Of a stretch of 64,000 nucleotides of DNA, positions 45,995 through 56,832 are shown in pieces. The stretch lies in assembly GCA_021234155.1 (NCBI GenBank), contig JAJEKV010000101.1, positions 3,134,232 through 3,198,231 of the forward strand, in the 5' to 3' direction. A program made the position numbers and the translations under genes. Numbering within the stretch: position 1 is the first letter of the stretch; each line of letters begins with the position of its first letter. Origin of the DNA: Isoetes taiwanensis. Taxonomy: Eukaryota > Streptophyta > Lycopodiopsida > Isoetales > Isoetaceae. The notes under the pieces are model-generated. The model was given only the letters and a program-made list of their open reading frames with translations, did no database searches and was not told the DNA's origin.

Positions 45995-46413
45995 GGCAAT
46001 GGGACACGCTTGCACATCGGTGAAGCTAATCGGTCTATCCAACGTAAAATGAGGTATGTACTAAAGACCACTACTTGTGATTTACTACGTCTTTTGGTCA
46101 AGTCTGACGGAAACTTGATGATCCATACATGATTCGATTTTAATTTATATACTATTACTTGCCACTTTCGGCTTCTAAAATACTTAGATGCCATTCTTTG
46201 GCTAATCCGGATAATTGTTTAGCTCGATGTCTTGTAATTTGTATTTTTGATGCATGTTTCGGATTTTTAAGACCATTAGTCTTAAGCGCGTGGGAGACGT
46301 TTTTCTTGTGGATAGTAGACCTAAAAACAAAATGAAGATTATCCATTGCACATTCATGTCCAAAGTACAAGATCAGATTTGTCTACCAGAATATTTCATA
46401 TGATTGCTATCGA

Positions 46414-48347
46414 ATGCTTTGGGTGACTTCTGGTAAAAGGCATGATGGAGAATACCATGTTTGGCTGGAGGTATATAGAAAATATAGGGATTTGTTTTAT
46501 AAACCCTTCTTCATTTTTGCACAAGATATTGAAGCGCACTGCCCATGTAGTAATCCCAATCTTAAGTCCTTTATTGATCCGGACATTGGCCACATTAGAA
46601 CTACCAAGATGACCATCATTAGGAACAAGCTATTAAGAAACATGTTTTGCAAAGGTCTTAACCATATACCTGATAGGATCATGATGATGGATGAATTTGA
46701 GAGTGAGATCACCATGGTCTGCGCGACGCCTTTTGAGGCACACCGATTTCAGTACCCTGATATTACTGAAGAAGAAATGAGTATATTCAAGACCAGGGTG
46801 TGGGATATTGCTTCCAAAAGGATCGGCATTGCACTCAGCAAGGAAAACATCAAGAAATTTGCTTTCATGGATCCTCTTGTTGTCAAGAACATGGAATGGC
46901 TGATCCGTAACTTCTATATTTCAGGAGTGGATAAAGCCACTAACAATCCATCTTTTATTTGCCCCAAACATATCCGGGATAAGGCCTTGGATAGATTAAA
47001 TAGCCCTGATTTTCAAATAGTACTCAGCTCGCATAAGGAAATACAAGAATTTGTTAAAAGCGGATATTCAAAGTATAATGGGATATTGGGGGTTCAATGC
47101 TGATAAGTTGCCTTATCTGCTAGGGGTATATAAGGCTCACAAAAAGGACTACAGGTGGATCACTAATGCACACAACACCTTGTACACTGAGATATCTGAA
47201 ATCATTACGGCAGGGCTCAATAATATCCTACGAGGGTCGGCCGAGAGATCACTAAAATGCTATACTTTAAAAATCTATCGCTTTATTTCGGAAAAGTTAA
47301 TGCATGTTGGGTGGTAAATTCAATTTATGGCGTAGTCATTAACCTTTCACCCAAGATACATGAGTTATTTGTGGCTGACATAACTAAGTGTTATGAAAAT
47401 ATACCATTAAGCGAAATCCGCGGGATCACGCAGCGTAATTGGTCCGGGTAATTGAGGCGTGGAGATGGCGAAAAAAAGTAAACACCACAAATATGAGTTG
47501 TGGATTAAAACTCTAATAGTGGCTTTGTAGCTAAATGGTTCAAAATCGAGCCAAAGGGAAAATCTTTGGGTTAAAATGGGCGACATACTTTTATTAGGGC
47601 AAACCAGCGGCTTCTCTCTAATCGCTATATAGCAATGGGCGAAGACATGGCAGCAGATAAGTGGCATACCTATGGGATTCTCGCGGTAAGGCCCTAAGCG
47701 GTGCAACCTATACCTTGCATGGTTCGAGGTATGTTTCATCAAAAACACTGGCAGCAGGCCCATTGGTGATATCATATCATTCAAAAGATACATTTAGATA
47801 TATTGACGACCGCTTGCTATTAATTGTCCACTAATTAGAGAATTTCTTAAGGATGCTTCTTTGGGGCATGATACCCAAATTAGTATCTATGACATGAGTA
47901 AGGCGGGGATCAAGGAAGAAACTACTTTTCATGATAGGTATGGCTCGATAGGGCACAAAGTTGGAAGGCTAACTTTCAATTTAACCATTGAAATAGCAAA
48001 TAACATGAGTGGTGTCTATAGGACCTCGGATATGATAAAGGGATATTCTACCCTTCAAAGCTCTGAAATTTGTGCATGCAGACAGCTGCAGACCGTATCA
48101 CCAGGCACGGAATGTGGCGGTTTCACAGATTTTACCATATATGTATGTAAATTCCTGTCCATTCAAGGCAGCAACAGATATAATGGATCTCATTAAGAAC
48201 TTCAGCGAAAACGGGTTTGATACACACGGCCTCAAGAGTAAAGTTACCGCTTACATTCAAGACAATGATTTTCCAGGACTCAAATTTGACACAACCTTAC
48301 TCATACAAGAGATCACTAATGGCGTTAAAAGGCACTTAATATTGTAG
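46414..48347 (+). pseudogene. Reverse transcriptase with YIDD catalytic box, broken
   Basis: The N-terminal 230 residues are open (46414-47103) and include FAQDIEAHCPC and SGVDKATNNPSFICPKHIRD. Then follow the finger region PYLLGVYKAHKKDYRWITNA (47100-47180) and motif A FVADITKCYENIPL (47370-47412). Motif B is GIPMGFS with CNLYLAWFE (47662-47733), and motif C is FRYIDDRLLLI (47790-47823). A thumb-like tail ends at 48347. At least five frame changes lie between these blocks, several at positions where a CG replaces an expected CTG or CAG. The two catalytic aspartates of motif C and that of motif A are present. Confidence 0.75.
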
Positions 48348-49999
48348 CTTGATCTTCTAATTTATTACTTTTGTTTTGGGAATATGGATACATATAGGGT
48401 AAGGGTTGGACCCCAGCTGTGATAGTGGGGTCCACCCTCCCTACAATTACAGCCTTAAGCATTGGGCCAAACTTATCCTACGGATGGAGGTAGGATTTTT
48501 TTGTATTTGACTAAATGTTTGCACTGTAGACATTTAAAGGTATGGTAGCTATACACTTACATATTATTGCATGGGTGTGCCATCAAACGGTATAACTTCA
48601 CATAGAACTGCAATAGGACTTTTATTCTTAGGTTGAAATGACGTATGATCATTGCCTGTGCGTATTCAAGGATGGGAGGGCATGGTACTAATTAGCTTTG
48701 AGGCCATACTTAGGATTTTTGACTCAGTCCACGTTGCATATCTAAAGCATAAAACCTTTTTTACATGGTAATGGCTGGCCCTGTATAGTATTTAAATTAT
48801 TGCATACTATGTGGACCTACTATGGGTTGCGGGGAGCGGAGACCACGCCATACACACATGGGTTATGGTATTGACGGCCTAAGACTTTTGGGTGATTGAA
48901 AGCATGGTATACATAATGTTTAAATCAATTAAAGTTTATATGGGTGATTTAATAGCATCCTTTTTTCTAAATGGAGGACTATGGTAATAGTATAGGGTAC
49001 GAAATAATATACCAAGTGTGATGCACATTCTCGCTTTTTTCGGTCCGATCCGGGTACGCACCCTAAGGTAGCTTACGCTGAGCTTGATGGCCGAATCTTA
49101 CACGAACCAAGCTGGATCTTCTGATACAAGATAATACGATCTGCCAGGTGTGGTTTCAAATATCCTTTTCCTACCTAATTCCCTATCCTGTGCGTTGTGA
49201 GAATACTGCTGTAAACTAGGGTTAAGTGATCGATACACAGTCAAGCTGGACTCACATGCCGGAACTCTTTAAACTAATGTCGCCGCTGATTTGACGTCTG
49301 ACACGCTTTTGGGTAATGGAAGAATTATATGAGGAAGAGTATGACTCTGATGGCTGCCCATTTGAAACGAACCATGGAGCAGCTTTAGACATTGAATTGT
49401 TAGCTGAAGAACTCCATGATATCTTGAGCACACTGAATTCTGCAAGTTAGAAATGGATAATGATAGTGGTTATGGGCAGAAACGCCCATGGCAGTATGAT
49501 CAGCATAAGGGTGGTAATTATGGTGCATCATCCAAACAAGGGGGATATAAGCAAGGGCATTATAACTCCAGAAGCATTGTTCCAGACACACAGGAGAATG
49601 TCAATAATGAGTATGATCAAGAAGAAAATCAGGTTTGGAATGTTCCCTTCATTTAGCTGAAAAAAAACCTGCTGATCCACCTACTTATGTTGGGATTCTT
49701 GGGGTATGACTCTCATATTGTAGCAAGGAATCAATCTAAGACATGGCACTACTCTGCTTTACTTGAATACGAATATCTAGCATTATAACAGGGGGTTTTT
49801 TTTTCTGTTTTTGTACTGTTTTCTCTAAGGTTTTCATATGATTTGGTGGGCGTATTCATCCAGGTGTACTAAATAGTATTTCTAGAGTGCACCCTTTTGC
49901 TAGCCGTTGATTTTAGAAAAGGGGGCAAATCCTGTGGTGGTGGTGGGTGTGAATATCCGCCCATTATTTTTAGGGTTTTTTTTAGGGTTGTGTGGATTA

Positions 50000-51300
50000 G
50001 GGTTTGAAAAGTTTTGAACAATGGCCTACTTCTTGGGACAAAAAGCTTTCGATTCCTTGCATTTTCTTCAAGCCAACCGTGAGGCTTCTTTATGGATGTT
50101 TGCAGATCACCGGTAGCATCACGGAACAGATGAGATCCGAAGATGGATGGGAAATTTTTAGATATAAAAATGTGGCTAAATGTGCTTTCGAATGGGCTAA
50201 CTATATGATCTTTTATTTTTTTTTTTCCGGTTGATCGGGTCCCTTTGTTGAATTCCACCTGGGAATCATGTTTGAAAGAATGTGGCTAGATTTTGAATCG
50301 CCCAAACCGAATTGAATCTATGCTTCGAGAATGCCTGCATGTTTAATTTGTTCATATCTTCGACATGGTGTCATATTGTAATTCCTTGCACATGGTTGTG
50401 TGTATGCATTTCGGGAACTTCTTGAAAAGCAGAAGCTCATTCGTATATGGAGAATGCGAAGGTGCCGAGAGATGGGCCACATTAGGGCAGCGTCTTTAGA
50501 AATAGGTACGTCCCTTGATCTGAAAAAAAATTGGAAGAAAAAATATGAGCATGGACGAGGAGGATCAGTACTTCACTTAAGCATATGTTTTTTGAATATA
50601 GGAATTTCCTCCACAGTAAATCGGCAGCCTTGGCATTTGTGTATGCTAGCAAGATGCACAAGACACCGAGGAGGACACCTTGCAGGGCACATCAACAAGT
50701 GGCTACTTCAAGCGGTGATCAATTTAAGAACAGGGACAAATCAAAGGAGGCCATGGTCAGCCACGATGAAGTGATTTCGCCAAGGTTTTATATCGAGGCA
50801 GTCCATGTAATGCCATCCGTTATCTTGGTCGATAAGGAGATATGAAGTGAATACGTCACATCATTTTTTGCGTACATGATTGTTGAGGCAATGTGAATCT
50901 TTGGAAAATATGCCTTGATATCGAAGAAGAGGGGTTCTAGGCTCAAGAATTCGACTCTGTAACAAGTATCTAACCTTTTTCAAAGCAAATCCCGAGTTTT
51001 TGCGAGAAATTTTTAGAGGGGTTTTTCCAAAGCCGCGTAGTACTGTATTATTTCACCGGGTCAACAACATAGTCTTGAATACTATTTTATCGGATGAAGC
51101 ACATAGGACCGAACTTGTTTTTCAAGCAAAGCACATAATATCGGACATTAATTCCCTTAAAAGCCATGGCAGAAAGCATCATTAAGTTTGCTGAGATTTG
51201 TTTACTCTCCATTGCTGGCAGTAATCTTGCTTCCATATGGGCATCGATCCTGGGGAAAGCTTCTTTTCTCATCAGCTGGTATGTAAATATTTTCCTAGGT
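50000..51300 (+). other. E3 cargo, coding-looking but unrecognised
   Basis: Several open stretches in sense orientation look exonic: 50004-50234, 50585-50845 (KSAALAFVYASKMHKTPRRT) and 51000-51185 (EIFRGVFPKPRSTVLFHRVN). I cannot match them to a family. They may be further exons of the captured polymerase gene, of a second gene, or intron read-through. Confidence 0.3.
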
Positions 51301-51479
51301 TTCTTCCATAGATTTAAGACAAACAGTGTGGTGACATAATGCAGACCTATTGGTCGGCAATTTTATTTATGCCTTCTTTGAGGTTACATGGCATGAAAGA
51401 AAAGCAATGCCTGTTATCTGCAGTAGCATGGCTTTTCAATCCATTCACATTTAACATAGGGACAAGAGGCAAATGTGAA

Positions 51480-51700
51480 GCCATTGTGTGTTGGACAAAA
51501 TATATTCCATGCTTCTTGAACTGTCAGGTTATTACTTTGCTTTCTACTCTGGGAGTACGTGATGATCTTTTTATGCAGATGCAAAACGATGTGATCCAAC
51601 AGCTTGATAGGATGTTTCAAAACCCCGCACTAGCTATTGAACTAGTGCAGGCTGCCTCAATTGGTCAATTGGTATTGGACTTGCAGGTTGGCGCAGTTGC
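51480..51700 (+). pseudogene. Eukaryotic RNA-dependent RNA polymerase (RDR) fragment
   Basis: The frame reads [25 protein letters not shown], then [19 protein letters not shown] and ALAIELVQA. This is the conserved segment of plant RDR proteins in which W(S/T)KYxPCFLNRQxITLLSxLGV is followed by a (D/E)xFxxxQ helix. The family makes double-stranded RNA in the small-RNA silencing pathway. The catalytic DxDGD loop is not in this piece, and upstream sequence is in broken frames. It lies in E3 about 330 bp before the palindromic end and in the same orientation. Confidence 0.82.
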
Positions 51701-52029
51701 AGTTTTCATTGTTTCATATATTAAAAAACTACTTATATGGTGTATTAGTTTAGAATATTTGGTTGCAGCCCAATGGGGATGGCTGGAGAATATATTCTGT
51801 CATTTGTTAAAACTATAGATTATACATATATACATATTTGGTTCCAATTTTGTTGTGCTTCATATTTACATTTCAGAATAGGAAGCCTTTTCATTTCCAA
51901 GTAGCTCTTCTAGCAAATTGGGACTAAAAGCACAAGCCCCCGTTGCCATTAGTTTTACTAAACTGCTGTTTATACGAGTAGGTTGTTTAACGATTTAGGC
52001 CCTTAAAGTTTATCTACCGTATGCTTTTG

Positions 52030-52500
52030 TTAGGGCCCGAAGGGCCCAAAATTTTTTTTAATATAGCAATCAACATACAACTACCATTAACATTATTAAC
52101 ACAGACCATTGCATTTAACACATTTAAATTAAAATCCCCCTTAAACCCCCTTTGGTTTGGGTGCATATTCACACGGGGGGTTACGTAGGGCAGCGAGAGC
52201 CCCAAAAATATATTTACAATACATGTACAAAATTAACACCATTAAGTACATTCTCTCAAACCTTATAGTATTTTGCAAACCTTAATATACCGTATACAAA
52301 AACTTGTACATGCATACCCCACAAACGAGGATTGCTATGTACGGTCCAGATCTTGGAATAAAGGGCAAATATGCCCATCCGACAGCTCTCGTTGCCCGGA
52401 GTAACCCCCCGTGTGAATATGCACCCAAACCAAAGGGGGTTTAAGGGGGATTTTAATTTAAATGTGTTAAATGCAATGGTCTGTGTTAATAATGTTAATG
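52030..52500. repeat. Palindromic 3' end of E3
   Basis: Inverted arms centred near 52292. The proximal arm begins with GGGCCCGAAGGGCCC at 52034. The distal arm stops at GTTAATG, about 50 bp short of the mirror of that motif. The loop holds the TGTACGGTCCAGATCTTGG region shared with E2. Confidence 0.88.
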
Positions 52501-54163
52501 CTCAAACCAGAAATGTATTTGAGCCTACTTTTAGTTGCTGATCGATTTTTACAGTTTAAAATGTTATGATCTATTGTACATTTAGTGAAGTTGATTTAGC
52601 TAGAGGCTTTTGATTATGCACTTGCTCTTATACTTCTAGTCTGGCTGAGCGTGGGGTAAAAAGGTTACAATAGGTGACCAGCGATAAGCTGAGAAACCTA
52701 AGGTACCTTTTGGCCCCTCACTCATTACCATTTTCATGCTAATGTTGTATTGGTCTCCTCCTTTTGTCATCTTTTTACTGTCAAGTTCAAGTCTGGCTGG
52801 AAGTAAACGTCTCTGGAATTTTGTATGAACAAGTGGAGAATATAGCACGAGAAGTCTCAAGGGAAGGATTAACTAAACTTTATGACATTCAGATGCAAAC
52901 ATTATCTGTTGTTTACTGCTTTAATGCTTATGAGGCATTGACTTTATAGAGTTAAATGTGTTTTGGATTTGCTGTACTCTAAATTAGTCATGGTACAGTC
53001 AAACAATGTATTTGAAGCAGTATCTTGCCTTAGTACGAATCCTAGATGTGGCCTGCTGATCTGATAGCACACATGTAAACATTGAGGACAAAACATGTGT
53101 ATTTTCTAATGGCGCCATGTCAAGATTTTCTCGTATTGAAACGGAAAAATATTCTAGCCTCCCTTGTATTCGATTAACATTATTAGCATATCGTTGTTAG
53201 CGGTGTATTTTTAATGGCACGCGAAAAAGCTTGTTCTCATGATAATAGGCGTCATATCCCATGTAGTGAATATTGTGCGTAAAGATATATGGTTATGGTT
53301 TGCATTATGCATTAGTGAAAATGATTACTTAGGAGATGTTTTAACAATGACCGAGAACATAACAATCGAATATATGTTGCATGCATGCATGTTATGAAGG
53401 CAAAACCGGAAGTCTAAAGTTTATTTAAGCATGCATTGAGATTTGGACTTACATGCATCATCAATAATGGAAATTTATTCTCCGAAATATCTAAAGTAAC
53501 ATCTTTCGACTTCTACTAAAACATTAAAAGCTATATACATGAATTGTATAACTAAAAAAGTATGTGAATAGAGGTGGAAAAGACATGCATGAACATAGGG
53601 GTATTGCATGCAATGGTCAATAATTACTGAGAATATAAGGGATAGTGTCTGCCTGTAAGCATACTAGGGCATAAATCGAATCGGCGGCGGTCGACTTGGA
53701 ATATACACGCATATACAATGCATGTCTGATGGCATATTGCATGTGCATGAAGGGTACACTTGCAATAATCTAATTCTTAGATTGTTATGGTTTGAGCCAA
53801 TTGGCAAAATGCAGTGATGATGCATAATATCTTGAGACTGCATATTGTCTTCTTGATTGGGATGAGAGGTTTAAGTAATACGGTTGATTTCTGAACTTGT
53901 GAAATGTATTGGGATCTCATTAATAATATGAGGCACGTAATGATGTAATGCATATGGCTCTTGAAGGAATGATGGTACAATGGCTTATGTCTTCCTTGAT
54001 CTAATGTTTCTAAATGATTATGTACTAAATACTTGAAGTATTGGAACTCGATGCCATCATGGACTCTGATCCTAGTATGGGCTCATCATACTGCCATAGG
54101 GATTGACCTTGGCAGATATCATGCTAGTTAGCTGTTGCTTTGGCTAGCCTGGACTGGGTTTTT

Positions 54164-55400
54164 TTTTTTTTTTTTTTTGAAGAACTGTGGCATCAATATA
54201 TTAAAAGAATGGTAATGTTACAAAGCAAGTGAAGAGGAAAGAGAACTGCCCCAAAGAGACAGCGATACCTCGACACTCCACAACAAACTCACAGAAAAAC
54301 TGCAACTCTACTGCTGTACAAACCGACCATCACCATCCACCCAAGAAGTCCCGCCAAATGGCAAACTTCCGCTCTACTAATCCCCGAACACCGTAAAGCT
54401 TTTGAAATAGCTTGTACCGAAGTCGAGGAATCGAGAAGCCGCAGTGGTGAATCCCCCGAAAGATCCACAACCGCCGCGCTTCCAAATCAGCCCACACCAA
54501 CCAAGCCATGCGGATGCAAGGCTTGGCCTGCCGTGAAGCGGCCAAGCACCGGGATACACATGAAGCGGCAAGCTGGCGGCTAGTCAATCTCACGAAACGA
54601 GCCCGACCCAATCCAGGCAAGGGCAAGTGAGGGCATAAAACCGGACAATGCTCCACGCCCTCACGATGAAGGCCACAACAAAGGGCGTAGAGGGCTCACA
54701 CCGCCTAAACCCGACTCACATGGGCATTCACCGACATACGGTGCACCACCGCCGCGAAGCACCTAACCGCCGGTGGAGGAAGTGAGCTCCATGTCCATGT
54801 CCAAACCAAGCGCCATCGAGACACGGAAGCTGCAGAGACCACTTGCGAAGGGGGCAGGGTGTCATGAATAGCCAACACCCGGTAACAAGACCGCGACAAA
54901 ACAAGAAGATACAACATCCGGATGAACCTTCCAAACCTGCACCACCACATCATCCCGAGGGACTATAGGTATGTGTAGCGGATTACCCCCGCCACTTGTT
55001 CCCGTGATAGCCCTGGGTCACTTTGCCCCACGCCAAAGCGGCTCGAAGAACTCCCCACCAAGCTAGCTGACCACCCCAATACCAATCCTCCAAGGTGAGC
55101 ACATCAGCTTTCGCCTCCAATGGGCTTTGGTCCGAGCATGCAAAGTGGCGACCAAGGTCTTGTGAGGGGTAGAGGAACCCACAAGAAAGGAGAAGAGTGG
55201 TGATAAACTGAGGCATAATCTAGCTGGAAGAGCACACGCACATGATCCCAAGCCCTTAACACCCCCGTGGAGAAAAGGGGATGCATGTGGGAAAGGCAGG
55301 AGACCATACAGCGATTGCCCAGGGCAACTCCACATGCACAGACGGCTTCCCAAGTCCTACGTTTTGGCACCTTGAGTGTATGAATTTCCACGGTTCAGGG
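54164..55400 (-). mobile_element. L1-type LINE 3' end (minus strand)
   Basis: A poly(T) run at 54160-54178 marks the poly(A) tail of a minus-strand LINE. Reading away from it, broken frames give the end of ORF2: a zf-RVT-like region in which VWRVHPDVVSS..., LSVNAHVSRV-like phrases and a Cys/His pair region around EHCPVLCPHLPLPGL appear in order. Upstream are phrases such as RAWDHVRVL and WGVLRAALAWGKV. The GC content is high compared with the flanks. All frames are broken. Confidence 0.7.
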
Positions 55401-55559
55401 ATGGTTTTCTTCGACTAGCTAAGGCGTGAGATCCCGTTTGAGGGCTTTGAATCCGAAGCTTGCTGCCAGAAATACGTCAAGGGATTTGGTGTTTCGGAGG
55501 TAATGTTTTGAAGTTTTTTCGGGGCCCCATAAAAATCTACTACAGAGTTTGGTCATGAA

Positions 55560-56721
55560 CGGATTAGGAAGCAGTTAGATGAGCAGCATAAAGCATTGTT
55601 GAGCATTTGATTTTCAAGTCCATCCATTTCCTACAGCAGCTCGAGTAGCTCTTTTTGTGTAGGCCAAGCTTCCCCTTCCTCCATTTCGGCCTCCATTCTC
55701 TGAGATCTGTGGTAGAAATGTGGTTTTTAAAGGGTTTGTGCATCTATGTAAGGTCAGTTTAAGATCAGTTTTGTGCATGCATCGTGGGATCAGAAGTCCA
55801 TAGCTGCTCTGGAAGTCCCCAATCTCCAGGGCAGCTTTCGTGAAGTATGCGTCTTTGCTCCTCTTCATGGGCTTCTTTGGTGGCGCTGGTCTTTTTGGAG
55901 GTGGCTTCAGGATATTTTCCTTTGTGGACTTTCCTCCTTCCACGTACCAAACCTTGTGCGCTTCATAGTACTTGGCGTAAGCTTCGTGCATCTTCATGCA
56001 CTCCTTGCACTCCACCATCTTTTTTCTTATACTCTTGCTCATGCTTGAGTACAGAGGACTCCCGTGCCGGCTTGTTTGGCTTCTTGGGATCTGTAGTTGG
56101 TTTCGATCAGGTTGGGTAGGGAGGTGGTGCCGCTTCTTCTTGATCATCTGGTTTGGAGGGTTCTGTTTCATCCGTGCAGCGGGGTATCCTCCAAGCATCG
56201 TCTTCTGAATCAGTGTCTGAAGATGGAGATGCGGGTCTATCGGGCTCCCTCTTCGTGATCTTCATCCCCTTGCTGGATGTCTTCTTTGTCTTCCTTGCAG
56301 GCTTCTTCGTCGGGAGTGGATCCTTGCCCTTCTCGACCCTTTTCCTTTTGAGTTCCCCCTTCTTTTTTAATCTTCTTTTCTTCGCTTCTCTCTTTCTCTT
56401 GCTAATCTGTCTTTGATGACGAGCCTCCTTCTTTGCAATTTGTGGGTCTTGCTCCTCGTCATCGTGTTCCTCATCCTACTGGGTGTCAGGATTTTGCTGC
56501 TGGTCTTGTTGGTCCTGATCCTCTTGTTCTTGCTTCTAATCTTTCTGTTCCCGCTCTTGCTTCTAGTGCTCCGGGTTTTGTTGCTCTCGATGCAGGTTTT
56601 GTGTTTCTTCTATTCTGGTGCATTCCTGGGTCTCCCTCGCCTTTTGTTCGGTAACGAGGACTTAGATGCTATTCGAGCCGTCTTCCATAACCTCCATGGC
56701 AGTTTGCTTGGTGCGGGCCAT
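55560..56721 (-). pseudogene. Lysine-rich ORF beginning with a histone H3-like tail (MARTKQTA), LINE ORF1 candidate
   Basis: The minus-strand ATG at 56721-56719 opens MARTKQTAMEVMEDGSNS, whose first eight residues equal the N-terminus of histone H3. The same frame then continues for about 200 codons as a charged sequence (QIAKKEARHQRQISKRKR, KKPARKTKKTSSKG, ASPSSDTDSEDDAW), broken by several in-frame stops, mostly TAG. After a frameshift it goes on as VECKECMKMHEAYAKYYEAH and PPPKRPAPPKKPMKRSKDAY. A TATA box and short leader precede the ATG, and a LINE 3' end follows on the same strand. It could be ORF1 of that LINE with the polymerase deleted. The basic tracts suggest a nuclear protein. Confidence 0.6.
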
Positions 56722-56823
56722 ATTTTGAAATTGTTGAATCACCTTACTGGGGCCTAAAAATCGCCTTATTAATCGGAGCTTGGCAACTAGGGCGCAACGG
56801 TAAGAATGAGAAACCCTAGGGGT

Positions 56824-56832
56824 CTATTTATA
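56824..56832 (-). promoter_or_regulatory. TATA box of the MARTKQTA ORF
   Basis: TATAAATAG on the minus strand, about 105 bp upstream of the ATG. It is followed by a pyrimidine-containing initiator-like CTCATTC at about 56805. Spacing fits a pol II promoter with a leader of some 80 bases. Confidence 0.6.

Larger units (their letters stand above)
44342..48500 (+). mobile_element. Internal region of an unclassified YIDD-type retroelement
   Basis: Coding core between direct repeats A and B. It has an unknown protein (44506-45994), a gap of about 420 bp, then a reverse transcriptase (46414-48347) on the same strand. No ribonuclease H, integrase, endonuclease or GIY-YIG domain is visible. The polymerase motifs differ from those of the Copia, L1 and RTE elements in this window. 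The closest general pattern I can name is that of Penelope-like and related protist reverse transcriptases (GIPMG motif B and Y-I/L-DD motif C). Confidence 0.65.
49773..52500 (+). mobile_element. Composite gene-capturing element E3 (RNA-dependent RNA polymerase fragment)
   Basis: It starts with TAGCATTATAACAGGGGG (49783), a T run, TTTTCATATGATTT, and TCTAGAGTGCAC (49891). It shares TTTAGGGTTGTGTNGATTAGGGTT with E1. Cargo follows in sense orientation and the element ends in the palindrome 52030-52500. The empty site is known from repeat A (around 42531), so both junctions can be read: the right junction shares TTAATG with the host and about 110 bp of host are lost. Confidence 0.68.
48501..54163 (+). 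repeat. 3.1-kb direct repeat B, split by element E3
   Basis: 48501-49772 matches 41266-42531, and 52496-54163 matches about 42644-44341, in the same orientation. About 110 bp of the repeat (equivalent of 42532-42643) are missing at the place where E3 sits. The end CTGGACTGGG is followed by a T run that belongs to the next LINE (minus strand). Differences from repeat A are concentrated at CTG/CAG triplets and small indels. Confidence 0.85.

Noticed and set aside
41266-54163. Classical LTR retrotransposon with 3.1-kb LTRs
   Set aside because: No TG/CA ends, primer-binding site, polypurine tract, gag, protease or integrase; the polymerase is not of LTR type.
56600-56721. A histone H3 gene
   Set aside because: Identity with H3 stops after eight residues; none of the histone fold follows.
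56153-56757. Long hydrophobic plus-strand frames resembling membrane proteins
   Set aside because: They are the antisense of the lysine/glutamate-rich minus-strand ORF; antisense of such codons always yields Leu/Phe-rich frames.
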